From Afipia massiliensis (GTDB lineage Bacteria; Pseudomonadota; Alphaproteobacteria; Rhizobiales; Xanthobacteraceae), in assembly GCF_001006325.2 (NCBI RefSeq), contig NZ_LBIA02000001.1, positions 2,171,501 to 2,235,500 of the forward strand: a DNA stretch of 64,000 bases. The letters run 5' to 3'. A model generated the notes under the pieces. That model made no database searches. It was not told where the DNA came from and saw only the letters and a list, made by a program, of their open reading frames with translations. Shown here piece after piece: positions 17,015 through 25,490 of the stretch; the first letter of the stretch is position 1, and each line of letters opens with the position of its first letter. The position numbers and the translations under genes were made by a program.

Positions 17015-18907
17015 ATGGCTTCGCGCACATCGGCTCTCCGCAAATCTCCGGCAAAATCCAAAACCGCGCCCAAGGCGAAAACCTCCGCCAAAAAGCCGTC
17101 TCCCAAAAAGGCATCCGGCGCGACAGGCAAGGCGGGAAAGCTGCCCGAGTGGAATTTGACCGATCTTTATCCCGCGCTCGATGCACCGGAGGTGGCGCGC
17201 GATCTCGACAAGCTCGATGCCGACTGCGTCGCGTTCGAGGCTGCCTACAAGGGCAAGATTGCGGAGCAGGTTGCAAAGCCCGACGGTGGCGAATGGCTGG
17301 CCGAGGCGATCAGGAGCTACGAGGGGATCGACGATCTGGCCGGACGGCTGGCGTCCTATGCGGGGCTTGCCCATGCGGGCAACACCGTCGATGCCGCGAT
17401 CTCGAAATTCTACGGCGACGTGTCCGAGCGCATCACTGCAGCCTCGACGCACCTTCTGTTCTTCGCGCTCGAACTCAACCGCGTCGATGACGAGGTGATC
17501 GAGCGCGCGATGGTGGCGCCCTCGCTTAATCACTACCGGCCATGGATCGAAGATCTGCGCAAGGACAAGCCGTACCAGCTCGAGGATCGCGTCGAGCAGC
17601 TGTTCCACGAGAAATCTGTCAGCGGCTATGCGGCGTGGAACAGGCAGTTCGACCAGACCATTTCGGCGCTGCGCTTCAAGGTCGGTGGCAAGGAGCTGGC
17701 GATCGAGCCGACGCTGACGCTGTTGCAGGATCGTGCGCCCGCCAAGCGCAAGGCGGCGGCGCAGGCGCTGGCGAAAACCTTCAAGGCCAACGAGCGCACC
17801 TTCGCACTCATCACCAACACGCTCGCCAAGGACAAGGAAATCTCCGACCGCTGGCGCGGCTTCCAGGACATCGCCGACGCGCGCCATCTGGCCAACCGCG
17901 TCGAGCGCGAAGTGGTCGATGCGCTGGTGGCGTCGGTACGCGCCGCCTATCCGCGGCTTTCTCACCGCTACTACAAGATGAAGGCGCGCTGGTTCAAAAA
18001 GAAGTCGCTGCCGTTCTGGGACCGCAACGCGCCGCTGCCGTTCGCGACCACCGGCCAGATCGGCTGGAACGATGCGAAAAGCACGATCCTGAAAGCCTAC
18101 GGCGATTTCTCGCCGCAGATGGCGAATATCGCGGCGCGCTTTTTCACCGACCGCTGGATCGATGCGCCGGTGCGGCCCGGCAAGGCGCCGGGCGCGTTCT
18201 CGCATCCGACCACGCCGTCGGCGCATCCCTATGTGCTGATGAATTATCAGGGCAAGCCGCGCGACGTCATGACGCTCGCGCATGAGCTTGGTCATGGCGT
18301 GCATCAGGTGCTCGCCGCCAAGAACGGCGCGCTGATGGCGCCGACGCCGCTGACGCTAGCGGAGACCGCCAGCGTGTTCGGCGAGATGCTGACCTTCAAG
18401 CGGCTGCTGGCCGAGACCAAAAATGCCAAGGAGCGCCAGGCGCTGCTCGCCGGCAAGGTCGAGGACATGATCAACACGGTGGTGCGCCAGATCGCGTTCT
18501 ACTCGTTCGAGCGCGCGATTCACACCGAACGCCGCAACGGCGAACTGACCGCGCAGCGGATCGGTGAAATCTGGCTGAGCGTGCAGGGCGAAAGCCTCGG
18601 CCCGGCTATCGAGATCAAGCCCGGCTATGAGACGTACTGGATGTACATCCCGCACTTCATCCATTCGCCGTTTTATGTCTACGCCTATGCGTTCGGTGAC
18701 TGCCTCGTGAACTCGCTCTACGCGGTCTACGAGAACGCCTCGGAGGGGTTCGCCGACCGCTATCTCGCGATGCTCTCGGCCGGCGGCACCAAGCATTATT
18801 CCGAGTTGCTGCAACCGTTTGGGCTGGACGCCAAAGATCCCAAATTCTGGGACGGCGGGCTGTCGGTGATCGAAAGCCTGATCGCTGAACTGGAGGCGAT
18901 GGGATAG
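17015..18907 (+). CDS. M3 family oligoendopeptidase (PepF-like)
   Basis: A 630-aa cytoplasmic zinc metallopeptidase. After a Lys/Ser/Ala-rich N-terminal tail of about 40 residues comes the helical PepF/M3 domain; the zinc motif HELGH lies near residue 426 ('MTLAHELGHGVHQ'), with the third ligand glutamate in 'LAETASVFGEM' about 25 residues on. It cleaves short peptides. Length fits pepF/M3B clade 3. It is monocistronic and divergent from the NtrC-class regulator. The positively charged tail is unlike E. coli homologues but common in this family. Confidence 0.93.
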   Translation: MASRTSALRKSPAKSKTAPKAKTSAKKPSPKKASGATGKAGKLPEWNLTDLYPALDAPEVARDLDKLDADCVAFEAAYKGKIAEQVAKPDGGEWLAEAIRSYEGIDDLAGRLASYAGLAHAGNTVDAAISKFYGDVSERITAASTHLLFFALELNRVDDEVIERAMVAPSLNHYRPWIEDLRKDKPYQLEDRVEQLFHEKSVSGYAAWNRQFDQTISALRFKVGGKELAIEPTLTLLQDRAPAKRKAAAQALAKTFKANERTFALITNTLAKDKEISDRWRGFQDIADARHLANRVEREVVDALVASVRAAYPRLSHRYYKMKARWFKKKSLPFWDRNAPLPFATTGQIGWNDAKSTILKAYGDFSPQMANIAARFFTDRWIDAPVRPGKAPGAFSHPTTPSAHPYVLMNYQGKPRDVMTLAHELGHGVHQVLAAKNGALMAPTPLTLAETASVFGEMLTFKRLLAETKNAKERQALLAGKVEDMINTVVRQIAFYSFERAIHTERRNGELTAQRIGEIWLSVQGESLGPAIEIKPGYETYWMYIPHFIHSPFYVYAYAFGDCLVNSLYAVYENASEGFADRYLAMLSAGGTKHYSELLQPFGLDAKDPKFWDGGLSVIESLIAELEAMG

Positions 18908-19105
18908 GCAAAAGCAGCCTTTTTTAGAGGCAATTGCCGGAAGGATTGGCGTCCTGTTCCGCATCGCGGAAATTTCCGCGAGGGTCATTGCATGGCATGC
19001 ATGCGGGTGGTTCTAATCGGTTGTCCAAAGCGGAGGCAGCCGTTGCCCTTGCCCCGCAATTGGGCTAATTCGCGTCAACATTTAGAGTGGCGCTGGAGGG
19101 GATCG

Positions 19106-19258
19106 ATGGCTGACCATAACGAAGTTGCTTACACCACGGCGGATGGCATGGACTATCCTGCGCACGAGCAAACCTACGAAGGGTTTCTCGTGATGACGAA
19201 GTACGGGACGATTTCCGTTATCGTCATCCTCGCCTTGATGGCGATCTTTCTCACCTGA
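19106..19258 (+). CDS. aa3-type cytochrome c oxidase subunit IV
   Basis: A 50-aa protein with one transmembrane helix at its C-terminus (about residues 28-49) preceded by 'HEQTYEGFLVMTKYG', the signature of the small bacterial aa3 oxidase subunit IV. It packs against the core oxidase in the inner membrane. GGAGGG about 6 nt before the ATG at 19106 fixes the start; upstream in-frame sequence does not resemble the family. Its position just before pntAA is often seen in Bradyrhizobiaceae although the main oxidase operon lies elsewhere. Confidence 0.88.
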   Translation: MADHNEVAYTTADGMDYPAHEQTYEGFLVMTKYGTISVIVILALMAIFLT

Positions 19259-19329
19259 TCGAATTCGGTTGTCCCGGCGGTGTGGCCGGTGATTAAGTCA
19301 TGCGCGGCCGAACGGCTGCGGGAGGCGTC

Positions 19330-20457
19330 ATGAAAATTGCGATAGCCAAGGAAGTGGATGCAGCCGAGCCGCGCGTTGCGGCGACGCCCGACACCGTCAA
19401 GAAGTTCAAGGCGCTGGGCATCGATGTCGCGATCGAGCCGGGTGCCGGCATCAAGTCCGGTCTGCTGGACGCGGACTATGAAGCCGCCGGCGCTGTCGTC
19501 AGCGCCGATGCGGTGAAGGATGCCGACATCGTCATCAAGGTGAAGCGTCCGGAAGTCTCCGAAGTTACGAAATACAAGAAGGGCGCACTGGTCATCGCGA
19601 TCATGGACCCCTACGGCAACGAAGCCGCGCTGAAGGCGCTGGCCGATGCCGGCGTTGCGGCCTTCGCGATGGAGCTGATGCCGCGCATCACCCGCGCGCA
19701 GGTGATGGACGTGCTGTCGTCGCAGGCCAACCTCGCCGGCTACCGCGCCGTGATCGAATCCGCCGAAGCCTTCGGCCGCGCGTTTCCGATGATGATGACC
19801 GCGGCCGGCACCGTGCCCGCGGCGAAAGTGTTCGTGATGGGCGTCGGCGTTGCCGGCCTGCAGGCGATCGCCACCGCGCGCCGCCTCGGCGCCGTGGTCA
19901 CCGCGACCGACGTGCGTCCGGCGACGAAAGAACAGGTCGAAAGCCTCGGCGCCAAGTTCCTCGCGGTCGAGGACGAAGAGTTCAAGAACGCCCAGACCGC
20001 CGGCGGCTACGCCAAGGAAATGTCGAAAGAGTATCAGGCCAAGCAGGCCGCGCTCACCGCCGAGCACATCAAGAAGCAGGACATCGTCATCACCACGGCG
20101 CTGATCCCGGGCCGTCCCGCGCCGAAGCTGGTCACCGCTGAGATGGTGAAGTCGATGAAGCCCGGCTCCGTGCTGGTCGATCTTGCGGTCGAGCGCGGCG
20201 GCAACGTCGAGGGCGCCAAGGCCGATGAAGTGGCGGATGTCGATGGTGTGAAGATCGTCGGCTACACCAATCTCGCCGGCAAGGTCCCGGCCTCGGCGTC
20301 GAGCCTTTACGCGCGCAATTTGTTCTCATTCATCGAGACGCTGTACGACAAGGCCGCCAAGTCGCTCGCCGTGAAGTGGGACGACGACCTTGTGAAGGCG
20401 ACTGCCTTGACCAAGGACGGCGCCGTCATTCATCCGAATTTTCAGCCGAAGGCATAA
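19330..20457 (+). CDS. pntAA: NAD(P) transhydrogenase subunit alpha, part 1
   Basis: A 375-aa NAD(H)-binding domain I of the proton-translocating transhydrogenase, which moves hydride between NADH and NADP+ driven by the proton gradient. The N-terminus [10 protein letters not shown], '[14 protein letters not shown]', the Rossmann segment '[17 protein letters not shown]' near residue 172 and 'DVRPATKEQ' are clear. In this split type the membrane part of alpha is a separate gene, pntAB. GGGAGG precedes the ATG. It is the first gene of pntAA-AB-B with gaps of 11 and 13 nt. Confidence 0.96.
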   Translation: MKIAIAKEVDAAEPRVAATPDTVKKFKALGIDVAIEPGAGIKSGLLDADYEAAGAVVSADAVKDADIVIKVKRPEVSEVTKYKKGALVIAIMDPYGNEAALKALADAGVAAFAMELMPRITRAQVMDVLSSQANLAGYRAVIESAEAFGRAFPMMMTAAGTVPAAKVFVMGVGVAGLQAIATARRLGAVVTATDVRPATKEQVESLGAKFLAVEDEEFKNAQTAGGYAKEMSKEYQAKQAALTAEHIKKQDIVITTALIPGRPAPKLVTAEMVKSMKPGSVLVDLAVERGGNVEGAKADEVADVDGVKIVGYTNLAGKVPASASSLYARNLFSFIETLYDKAAKSLAVKWDDDLVKATALTKDGAVIHPNFQPKA

Positions 20458-20468
20458 GGAGAGCCGAC

Positions 20469-20789
20469 ATGCATGGAATTGAGGCTGTCGACCCGTTTGT
20501 GTTCCGGTTGTCGATTTTCGTTCTCGCGGTTTTCGTCGGCTACTTCGTGGTGTGGTCGGTGACGCCCGCGCTGCATACGCCGCTGATGTCGGTCACCAAC
20601 GCGATTTCGTCGGTGATCGTGGTCGGCGCACTGCTGGCGACCGGCGTCGCGCAGGTCGGCAACGACGACGGCCCGCTCTGGGCGCGCGCGTTCGGTTTCA
20701 TCGCGCTGGTCTTTGCGTGCATCAACATATTTGGCGGCTTCCTTGTCACCCAGCGCATGCTGGCGATGTACAAGAAAAAGCAGAAGTGA
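20469..20789 (+). CDS. pntAB: NAD(P) transhydrogenase subunit alpha, part 2
   Basis: A 106-aa membrane subunit with three hydrophobic helices (about residues 14-36, 43-65 and 75-98) and '[19 protein letters not shown]', the conserved segment lining the proton path. It is the middle gene of the pnt operon, 11 nt after pntAA with AAGGAG before its ATG. Length matches the split PntAB of Rhodospirillum and Rhizobiales. Confidence 0.95.
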   Translation: MHGIEAVDPFVFRLSIFVLAVFVGYFVVWSVTPALHTPLMSVTNAISSVIVVGALLATGVAQVGNDDGPLWARAFGFIALVFACINIFGGFLVTQRMLAMYKKKQK

Positions 20790-20802
20790 CGGGGCAGGGA
20801 AC

Positions 20803-22203
20803 ATGAACGCGAATCTCGCAGCGCTGCTCTATCTCGTCGCTGGCGTCCTTTTCATCCTGTCGTTGCGCGGCCTGTCGAGCCCGGCGTCCTCCCGCCAGGG
20901 CAACTTCTTCGGCATGATCGGCATGGCCATCGCCATCGCCACCACGCTGGCGGCGCATCCGCCGACCAGCACGACCGGCTGGATTCTCGTGATCCTCGGC
21001 ATCGCCATCGGCGGCGGCATCGGTGCGGTGATCGCCCGCCGGGTGCCGATGACCTCGATGCCGGAACTGGTCGCGGCCTTCCACTCGCTGGTCGGCATGG
21101 CCGCGGTGCTGGTCGCCGCCGGCGCGTTCTATGCGCCTGCCGCGTTCGACATTGGCGCCCGCGGCAGCATCCATGCCTCGAGCCTGATCGAGATGTCGCT
21201 CGGCGTCGCCATCGGCGCGCTCACGTTCACCGGCTCGGTGATCGCGTTCCTCAAGCTCTCGGGCCGCATGAGCGGCGCGCCGATCATCCTGCCGGCCCGC
21301 CACATCATCAACATCGTGCTCGCGCTGGCGCTGGTGTTCTTCATCTACGGCCTTGTGGTTTCGCAAAGCTCGTTCGACTTCTGGATGATCACCATCATCG
21401 CGCTGGTGCTCGGCGCCCTGCTGATCATTCCGATCGGCGGCGCGGACATGCCGGTCGTGATCTCGATGCTCAACTCGTATTCGGGCTGGGCGGCGGCGGG
21501 CATCGGCTTCACGCTGGGCAACTCGGCGCTGATCATCACCGGCGCGCTGGTCGGCTCCTCCGGCGCGATCCTGTCTTACATCATGTGCCACGCGATGAAC
21601 CGCTCCTTCATCTCGGTGATCCTCGGCGGCTTCGGCGGCGACAGCGGCGGACCGGCCGCGGCGGGCACCGGCGAAGTCAAGCCGGTCAAGCTGGGCTCGG
21701 CGGACGATGCGGCCTTCATTATGAAGAACGCGCAGAAGGTGATCATCGTGCCGGGCTACGGCATGGCGGTGGCGCAGGCGCAGCACGCCTTGCGTGAAAT
21801 GGCCGACACGCTGAAGAAGGAAGGCGTCGAGGTGAAGTACGCGATTCATCCGGTCGCGGGCCGCATGCCCGGCCACATGAACGTGCTGCTGGCCGAAGCC
21901 AACGTGCCCTACGACGAGGTGTTCGAGCTCGAGGACATCAACTCGGAGTTCGCGCAGGCCGACGTCGCCTTCGTGATCGGCGCCAACGACGTGACCAACC
22001 CCGCGGCGGAAGAAGATCCGAAGTCGCCGATCTATGGCATGCCGGTGCTGCAGGTCTGGAAGGCCGGCACTGTGATGTTCATCAAGCGTTCGCTCGCCTC
22101 CGGCTATGCCGGTGTCGACAACCCGCTGTTCTACCGCGACAACACCATGATGCTGCTCGGCGACGCCAAGAAGATGACCGAGAACATCGTCAAGGCGATG
22201 TAG
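20803..22203 (+). CDS. pntB: NAD(P) transhydrogenase subunit beta
   Basis: A 466-aa subunit. The N-terminal two thirds hold about eight to nine transmembrane helices including 'GGADMPVVISMLNSYSGWA'. The C-terminal NADP(H)-binding domain III begins near residue 305 with 'VIIVPGYGMAVAQAQHAL' and contains 'HPVAGRMPGHMNVLLAEA' and 'GANDVTNPAA'. The start is the ATG at 20803, with a GGGCAGGG site. Last gene of the operon; it is followed 34 nt later by a strong terminator. Confidence 0.97.
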   Translation: MNANLAALLYLVAGVLFILSLRGLSSPASSRQGNFFGMIGMAIAIATTLAAHPPTSTTGWILVILGIAIGGGIGAVIARRVPMTSMPELVAAFHSLVGMAAVLVAAGAFYAPAAFDIGARGSIHASSLIEMSLGVAIGALTFTGSVIAFLKLSGRMSGAPIILPARHIINIVLALALVFFIYGLVVSQSSFDFWMITIIALVLGALLIIPIGGADMPVVISMLNSYSGWAAAGIGFTLGNSALIITGALVGSSGAILSYIMCHAMNRSFISVILGGFGGDSGGPAAAGTGEVKPVKLGSADDAAFIMKNAQKVIIVPGYGMAVAQAQHALREMADTLKKEGVEVKYAIHPVAGRMPGHMNVLLAEANVPYDEVFELEDINSEFAQADVAFVIGANDVTNPAAEEDPKSPIYGMPVLQVWKAGTVMFIKRSLASGYAGVDNPLFYRDNTMMLLGDAKKMTENIVKAM

Positions 22204-22234
22204 GCGAACGCCGCCTTCTCAAATCGCAGGAACG

Positions 22235-22270
22235 AAAGAGGCCGTGCGCTTGGCACGGCCTCTTTTTTTT
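22235..22270 (+). terminator. Terminator of the pnt operon
   Basis: A perfect stem, GAGGCCGTGC with GCACGGCCTC, and a 5-nt loop, followed by eight T. Flanking AAA/TTT extend the stem. The T-run touches the stop codon of the converging VOC gene. Confidence 0.92.
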
Positions 22271-22652
22271 ATGCCTTTGGTACCCGATACAGCGCGCAGA
22301 GCTTGTTGCCGTCGGGGTCGCGCAGATAGGCAAGGTGCATTTTCACGCCGCCCCCTTCACGGATGCCCGGCGGCTCCTCGCACGTCGTGCCGCCGTTCGC
22401 GATGCCGCTTGCATGCCAGGCGTTGGCTTCCTCGGGCGAAGTCGCAGCAAAGCCAATGGTCCCGCCATTGGCCGGCGTGGCGGGTTTGCCGTCGATCGGC
22501 TTCGACACCGAAAAAGTCCCGGTTTTGGTGCGATAGAAGATGCGATGGCGATCGACCACCCCCGGCGGCACCCCGAGCGTGCCCAGCAGATTGTCGTAAA
22601 ACGCCTTGGCCTTTTCGAGATCGTTTGTCCCGATCATGACGTGAGAGAACAT
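22269..22652 (-). CDS. VOC (glyoxalase/bleomycin resistance/dioxygenase) family protein
   Basis: A 127-aa single-domain VOC protein. 'FSHVMIGTNDLEKAKAFYDNLL' is the first beta-alpha-beta unit; 'MHLAYLRDPDGNKLCALY' closes the fold with the usual DPDGN turn. Potential metal ligands are H4, and H and E positions near the ends of the strands. The substrate is unknown; such proteins include lyases, dioxygenases and drug-binding proteins. The ATG at 22652 is chosen because GGAAGG lies about 9 nt upstream and the family begins here. Monocistronic, converging with pntB. Confidence 0.85.
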   Translation of the reverse strand: MFSHVMIGTNDLEKAKAFYDNLLGTLGVPPGVVDRHRIFYRTKTGTFSVSKPIDGKPATPANGGTIGFAATSPEEANAWHASGIANGGTTCEEPPGIREGGGVKMHLAYLRDPDGNKLCALYRVPKA

Positions 22653-22766
22653 TTTTTTGTTTCCTTCCAAAAAGCAGTCCTTTTTGGTTAAGGCATCTCG
22701 CTTCCGGGTGCAAATTCCCTCCGGGCTGGCTAGGCGTTTTGTAATCGCGCCGTTAGTATCGAGCGC

Positions 22767-23867
22767 ATGAGTGCCCATACACACATGCCACGGTCAGCCT
22801 GGGTTTATCCCGCGCTGGCCATTTTGCTTTATATCGTCACCGAAATTCCGGCGCTCGGCATCGGTTTCACCCACACCCCGGCGGGGCTTGCCTTCGCGGC
22901 CGTGCTGCTGGTCATCCTGTTCGGCACCGTGTTCGCCGCGGTCCACCATGCCGAGGTGATCGCAGAGCGAATCGGCGAACCCTATGGCACGCTGCTGCTG
23001 ACGCTCTCGGTAACCATTATCGAGGTGGCCCTGATCGCCACCATCATGCTCGGCGAGAACGGCGTGCCGACGCTGGCACGCGACACCGTGTTCGCGGTGG
23101 TCATGATCGTCTGCAACGGCCTCGTGGGCATCTGCATCCTTGTTGGCGGCCTGCGCTATCGCGAGCAGGATTTCCAGGTCACCGGTGCCAACGTCTACCT
23201 CAGCGTGCTCATCGTGCTGGCCACTATCACGCTGATCCTGCCGAATTACACCGAGACCACGCCCGGCCCGGTCTATTCCGCGAGCCAGCTCGGCTTCGTC
23301 AGCGTCGTCACCATCGTGCTGTATGGCGTGTTTCTGTACACCCAGACCATTCGCCACCGCGACTACTTCATCGCAGGCGCGGGCGAGGGGGAACGGGACT
23401 ACGCCCCGGCAGGCCGCCTGTTTTTGATCAGCGGGTCCCTGCTGCTGGTCTCGCTGGTCGGGGTGGTGATGCTGGCCAAGAAGTTCTCGCTGGTGGTGGA
23501 CGCCGGAGCGGCCGCCATCGGCGCGCCGCCGGCCTTTGCGGGCGTTGTCGTGGCGCTGCTGATCCTGCTGCCGGAAGGCGTCGCCGCGCTGGCTGCCGCG
23601 CGCAAGAACGATCTGCAGAAGAGCATCAATCTTGCGCTCGGCTCGTCGCTGGCCACCATCGGCCTGACCGTGCCGGCCGTCGCGATCGCGACCTATTTGC
23701 TGGACAAGCGGCTGGTGCTCGGTCTCGAGACTCGCGACACCATGCTGCTGATCATGACCTTTCTGGTCAGCCTGGCGACGTTCGGAACCGGCCGCACCAA
23801 CATCCTGTACGGCTTGGTGCATCTGGTGATGTTCGCGGTGTTTATTTTCATGGTGCTCGTGCCTTAG
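22767..23867 (+). CDS. chaA: Ca2+(Na+/K+):H+ antiporter, ChaA/CaCA family
   Basis: A 366-aa inner-membrane protein with about 11 transmembrane helices. It carries the two inverted alpha repeats of the CaCA superfamily: 'GEPYGTLLLTLSVTIIEVAL' near residue 72 and 'LLPEGVAALAAARKNDLQKSI' near residue 270, both with the acidic residue used in cation binding. ChaA exchanges Ca2+ or monovalent cations for protons. Divergent from the VOC gene; the REP-like palindrome starts at its last stop-codon base. Confidence 0.9.
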   Translation: MSAHTHMPRSAWVYPALAILLYIVTEIPALGIGFTHTPAGLAFAAVLLVILFGTVFAAVHHAEVIAERIGEPYGTLLLTLSVTIIEVALIATIMLGENGVPTLARDTVFAVVMIVCNGLVGICILVGGLRYREQDFQVTGANVYLSVLIVLATITLILPNYTETTPGPVYSASQLGFVSVVTIVLYGVFLYTQTIRHRDYFIAGAGEGERDYAPAGRLFLISGSLLLVSLVGVVMLAKKFSLVVDAGAAAIGAPPAFAGVVVALLILLPEGVAALAAARKNDLQKSINLALGSSLATIGLTVPAVAIATYLLDKRLVLGLETRDTMLLIMTFLVSLATFGTGRTNILYGLVHLVMFAVFIFMVLVP

Positions 23868-23915
23868 GGCATGATCCCGAAAAGTGGGCACCGGTTTTCG
23901 GATAAGATCATGCCC
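23867..23915. repeat. REP-like palindrome, family 2 (best-preserved copy)
   Basis: GGGCATGATC pairs with GATCATGCCC (10 bp), then CCGAAAA with TTTTCGG (7 bp, four unpaired bases ATAA on the right arm), around GTGGGCACCGG. This palindrome type is very common in intergenic regions of Bradyrhizobium and relatives. It overlaps the last base of the chaA stop codon and may help to terminate or protect transcripts. Confidence 0.8.
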
Positions 23916-23929
23916 GAACAGAAAACCGC

Positions 23930-25306
23930 TTACTGATACGCCGCGACGATATCGGTGATGGCGCGTTCGAGCTGCTTGGCGGTGGCGCACTGGCGCACGA
24001 CGCTGCAATAGGTCGCGTAGCGCGGCATTTCCGAATCGCCCCAGCCCCACACCATGCGGCCTTCGGGATTGAGCCAGACCAGCCGCTTGGAGCGCTCCGA
24101 GATGCGCCGAAGAATGTCGGCGCGGGGATCGAGGTTGTTGGTCCGCGCGTCGCCCAGCACGATCACCGTGGTTTGCGGCGTTACTGCGCTGAGACACAGC
24201 TTTTCGAAATCGGCCAGCGACTTGCCGTAGTCCGAGGAGCCGAATCCGACCTGCGTCATGATCTCCTTCATCGCCTTGTCGGCGTCCATCTCTTCGAGAA
24301 TGTCGCTGACCTCGATCAGGTGGCCGGAGAACGCGAAGGAGCGGACGTCGGACACAACTTCATGAAGGCTGTAGATCAGCAGCAGGAAGAAATCCGAGAC
24401 GCGCGCGACCGAGCCGCTGACATCGCAGATCGCGATGATCTTCGGTTTGTCGCGGTGGCGGCGCTTCCACGTGGTCAGGAACGGCACGCCGCCCCATGCC
24501 GCGTTGCGCCGGATCGTGCGGCGGACGTCGAGATGGCCGCGGCGCTGGCGCTTGCGCGGCTTGCTGTAGCGCTCGCGCAGACGCCGTGCGATCTGGCGGA
24601 TCAGCACGCGCATCTGCTGGATCTGCCGCTGGTCGAGCTGCGACATCGGCGCGTTGCGCAGGATGTCGTTGCGCAGGTTCTCGGTTTCCTCGCGGCCGTA
24701 CAGCAGCAGCGCCTGCGAAACGGTATCGCGCACATTCTCGCGCAGCGCTTCGGTCGCTGCCGCAAGCCGCTCGGCCTCCGCCGGATTGCTGACTGTCAGG
24801 GCGTCGAGATCGTCCCGCAATTGCGCGATGCCGAGTTCGTTGAGGATCTTGCTCGAATAGATGCCGCGCTGGGTGAAGAACCGGATCTCGGACAGCTCCG
24901 CGGCGGCGGAGGCATTCGCAATTGCCGCTGCGAGAGCGTTGCGGTCCTGCGACATCAGCATCTGCGCCAGCGGCCCGAGGCCCGAAGGAGGGGACGATGC
25001 CGCGGCGCCCGGCGGCATCTGCTCGCTCGATGTCTCGCCGCTCTCGCCGGATTCGCCTGCCTCGTTGTCTTGAGTCGGCGGTCCGGTAATTTCAGGTTGC
25101 TGGAAGAACAGGTCGAAGCATTCGCCGAGCGCCCGCTTGTCGTCGGTGCTCTTGGCGAGGGTCAGCAGAAACGTGTCGCGCAGGATTTCGCGGTCGGTAA
25201 AGCCGATCTCGGAAACCGCCCGCATCGCGTCGATGCTTTCGGAGGGCGAAATCCGCACCCCGGCCCCGCGGGCCGCCCGAAAGAAGCGATGCAGGTTCTC
25301 TCTCAT
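23930..25306 (-). CDS. VWA domain protein, CoxE type
   Basis: A 458-aa protein of the CoxE/DUF58-neighbour VWA group. The N-terminal helical half (about 1-250) includes an acidic Gly/Ser linker near residue 90. The VWA-like C-terminal half begins around 'KPKIIAICDVSGSVARVSDF', where D-x-S-x-S is the metal-ion-dependent adhesion site. CoxE works with the MoxR-type AAA+ protein CoxD in maturing the Mo-Cu CO dehydrogenase; similar pairs elsewhere act as chaperone modules for other metalloenzymes. The MoxR gene lies just upstream on the same strand. ATG 25306 is chosen; an earlier in-frame TTG at 25345 lies inside the double-hairpin element and is rejected. Confidence 0.88.
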   Translation of the reverse strand: MRENLHRFFRAARGAGVRISPSESIDAMRAVSEIGFTDREILRDTFLLTLAKSTDDKRALGECFDLFFQQPEITGPPTQDNEAGESGESGETSSEQMPPGAAASSPPSGLGPLAQMLMSQDRNALAAAIANASAAAELSEIRFFTQRGIYSSKILNELGIAQLRDDLDALTVSNPAEAERLAAATEALRENVRDTVSQALLLYGREETENLRNDILRNAPMSQLDQRQIQQMRVLIRQIARRLRERYSKPRKRQRRGHLDVRRTIRRNAAWGGVPFLTTWKRRHRDKPKIIAICDVSGSVARVSDFFLLLIYSLHEVVSDVRSFAFSGHLIEVSDILEEMDADKAMKEIMTQVGFGSSDYGKSLADFEKLCLSAVTPQTTVIVLGDARTNNLDPRADILRRISERSKRLVWLNPEGRMVWGWGDSEMPRYATYCSVVRQCATAKQLERAITDIVAAYQ

Positions 25307-25327
25307 CCGGTCTAACCGAAGACGTTC

Positions 25328-25490
25328 CAGTGTGGTGGTTCGCAAGTCCGCATCGTTTCTACAGCGCCTTCTTTTGCGGACTTGCGAACCAAAACCACAC
25401 TGAAGTTATAATTGCTAGTGTCCTTTTGAATCCGAAGTTCGCTATGGAGTGTGCTGCAAGATGAGGCGAACTTCGGATTCAGGACACTAG
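25328..25490. repeat. Composite double-hairpin element, copy 2
   Basis: Hairpin A, 25328-25402: 9-bp outer stem CAGTGTGGT/ACCACACTG, right bulge AAA, 16-bp inner stem, 22-nt loop with CAGCGCC. A 12-nt linker follows. Hairpin B, 25415-25490: 9-bp CTAGTGTCC/GGACACTAG, TTTT/A internal loop, 15-bp GAATCCGAAGTTCGC and its complement, 23-nt loop. Its right end encodes the last three residues and the stop codon of moxR (CTA GTG TCC TGA). It lies between moxR and coxE-like genes on the same transcript. Confidence 0.88.

Noticed and set aside
22653-22784. 44-residue N-terminal extension of the VOC protein
   Set aside because: The extension has no family similarity and overlaps the divergent antiporter start; GGAAGG supports the start at 22652.
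25307-25345. N-terminal extension of the CoxE-like protein from a TTG
   Set aside because: These codons lie inside the double-hairpin element and match no family; the ATG at 25306 is adequate.
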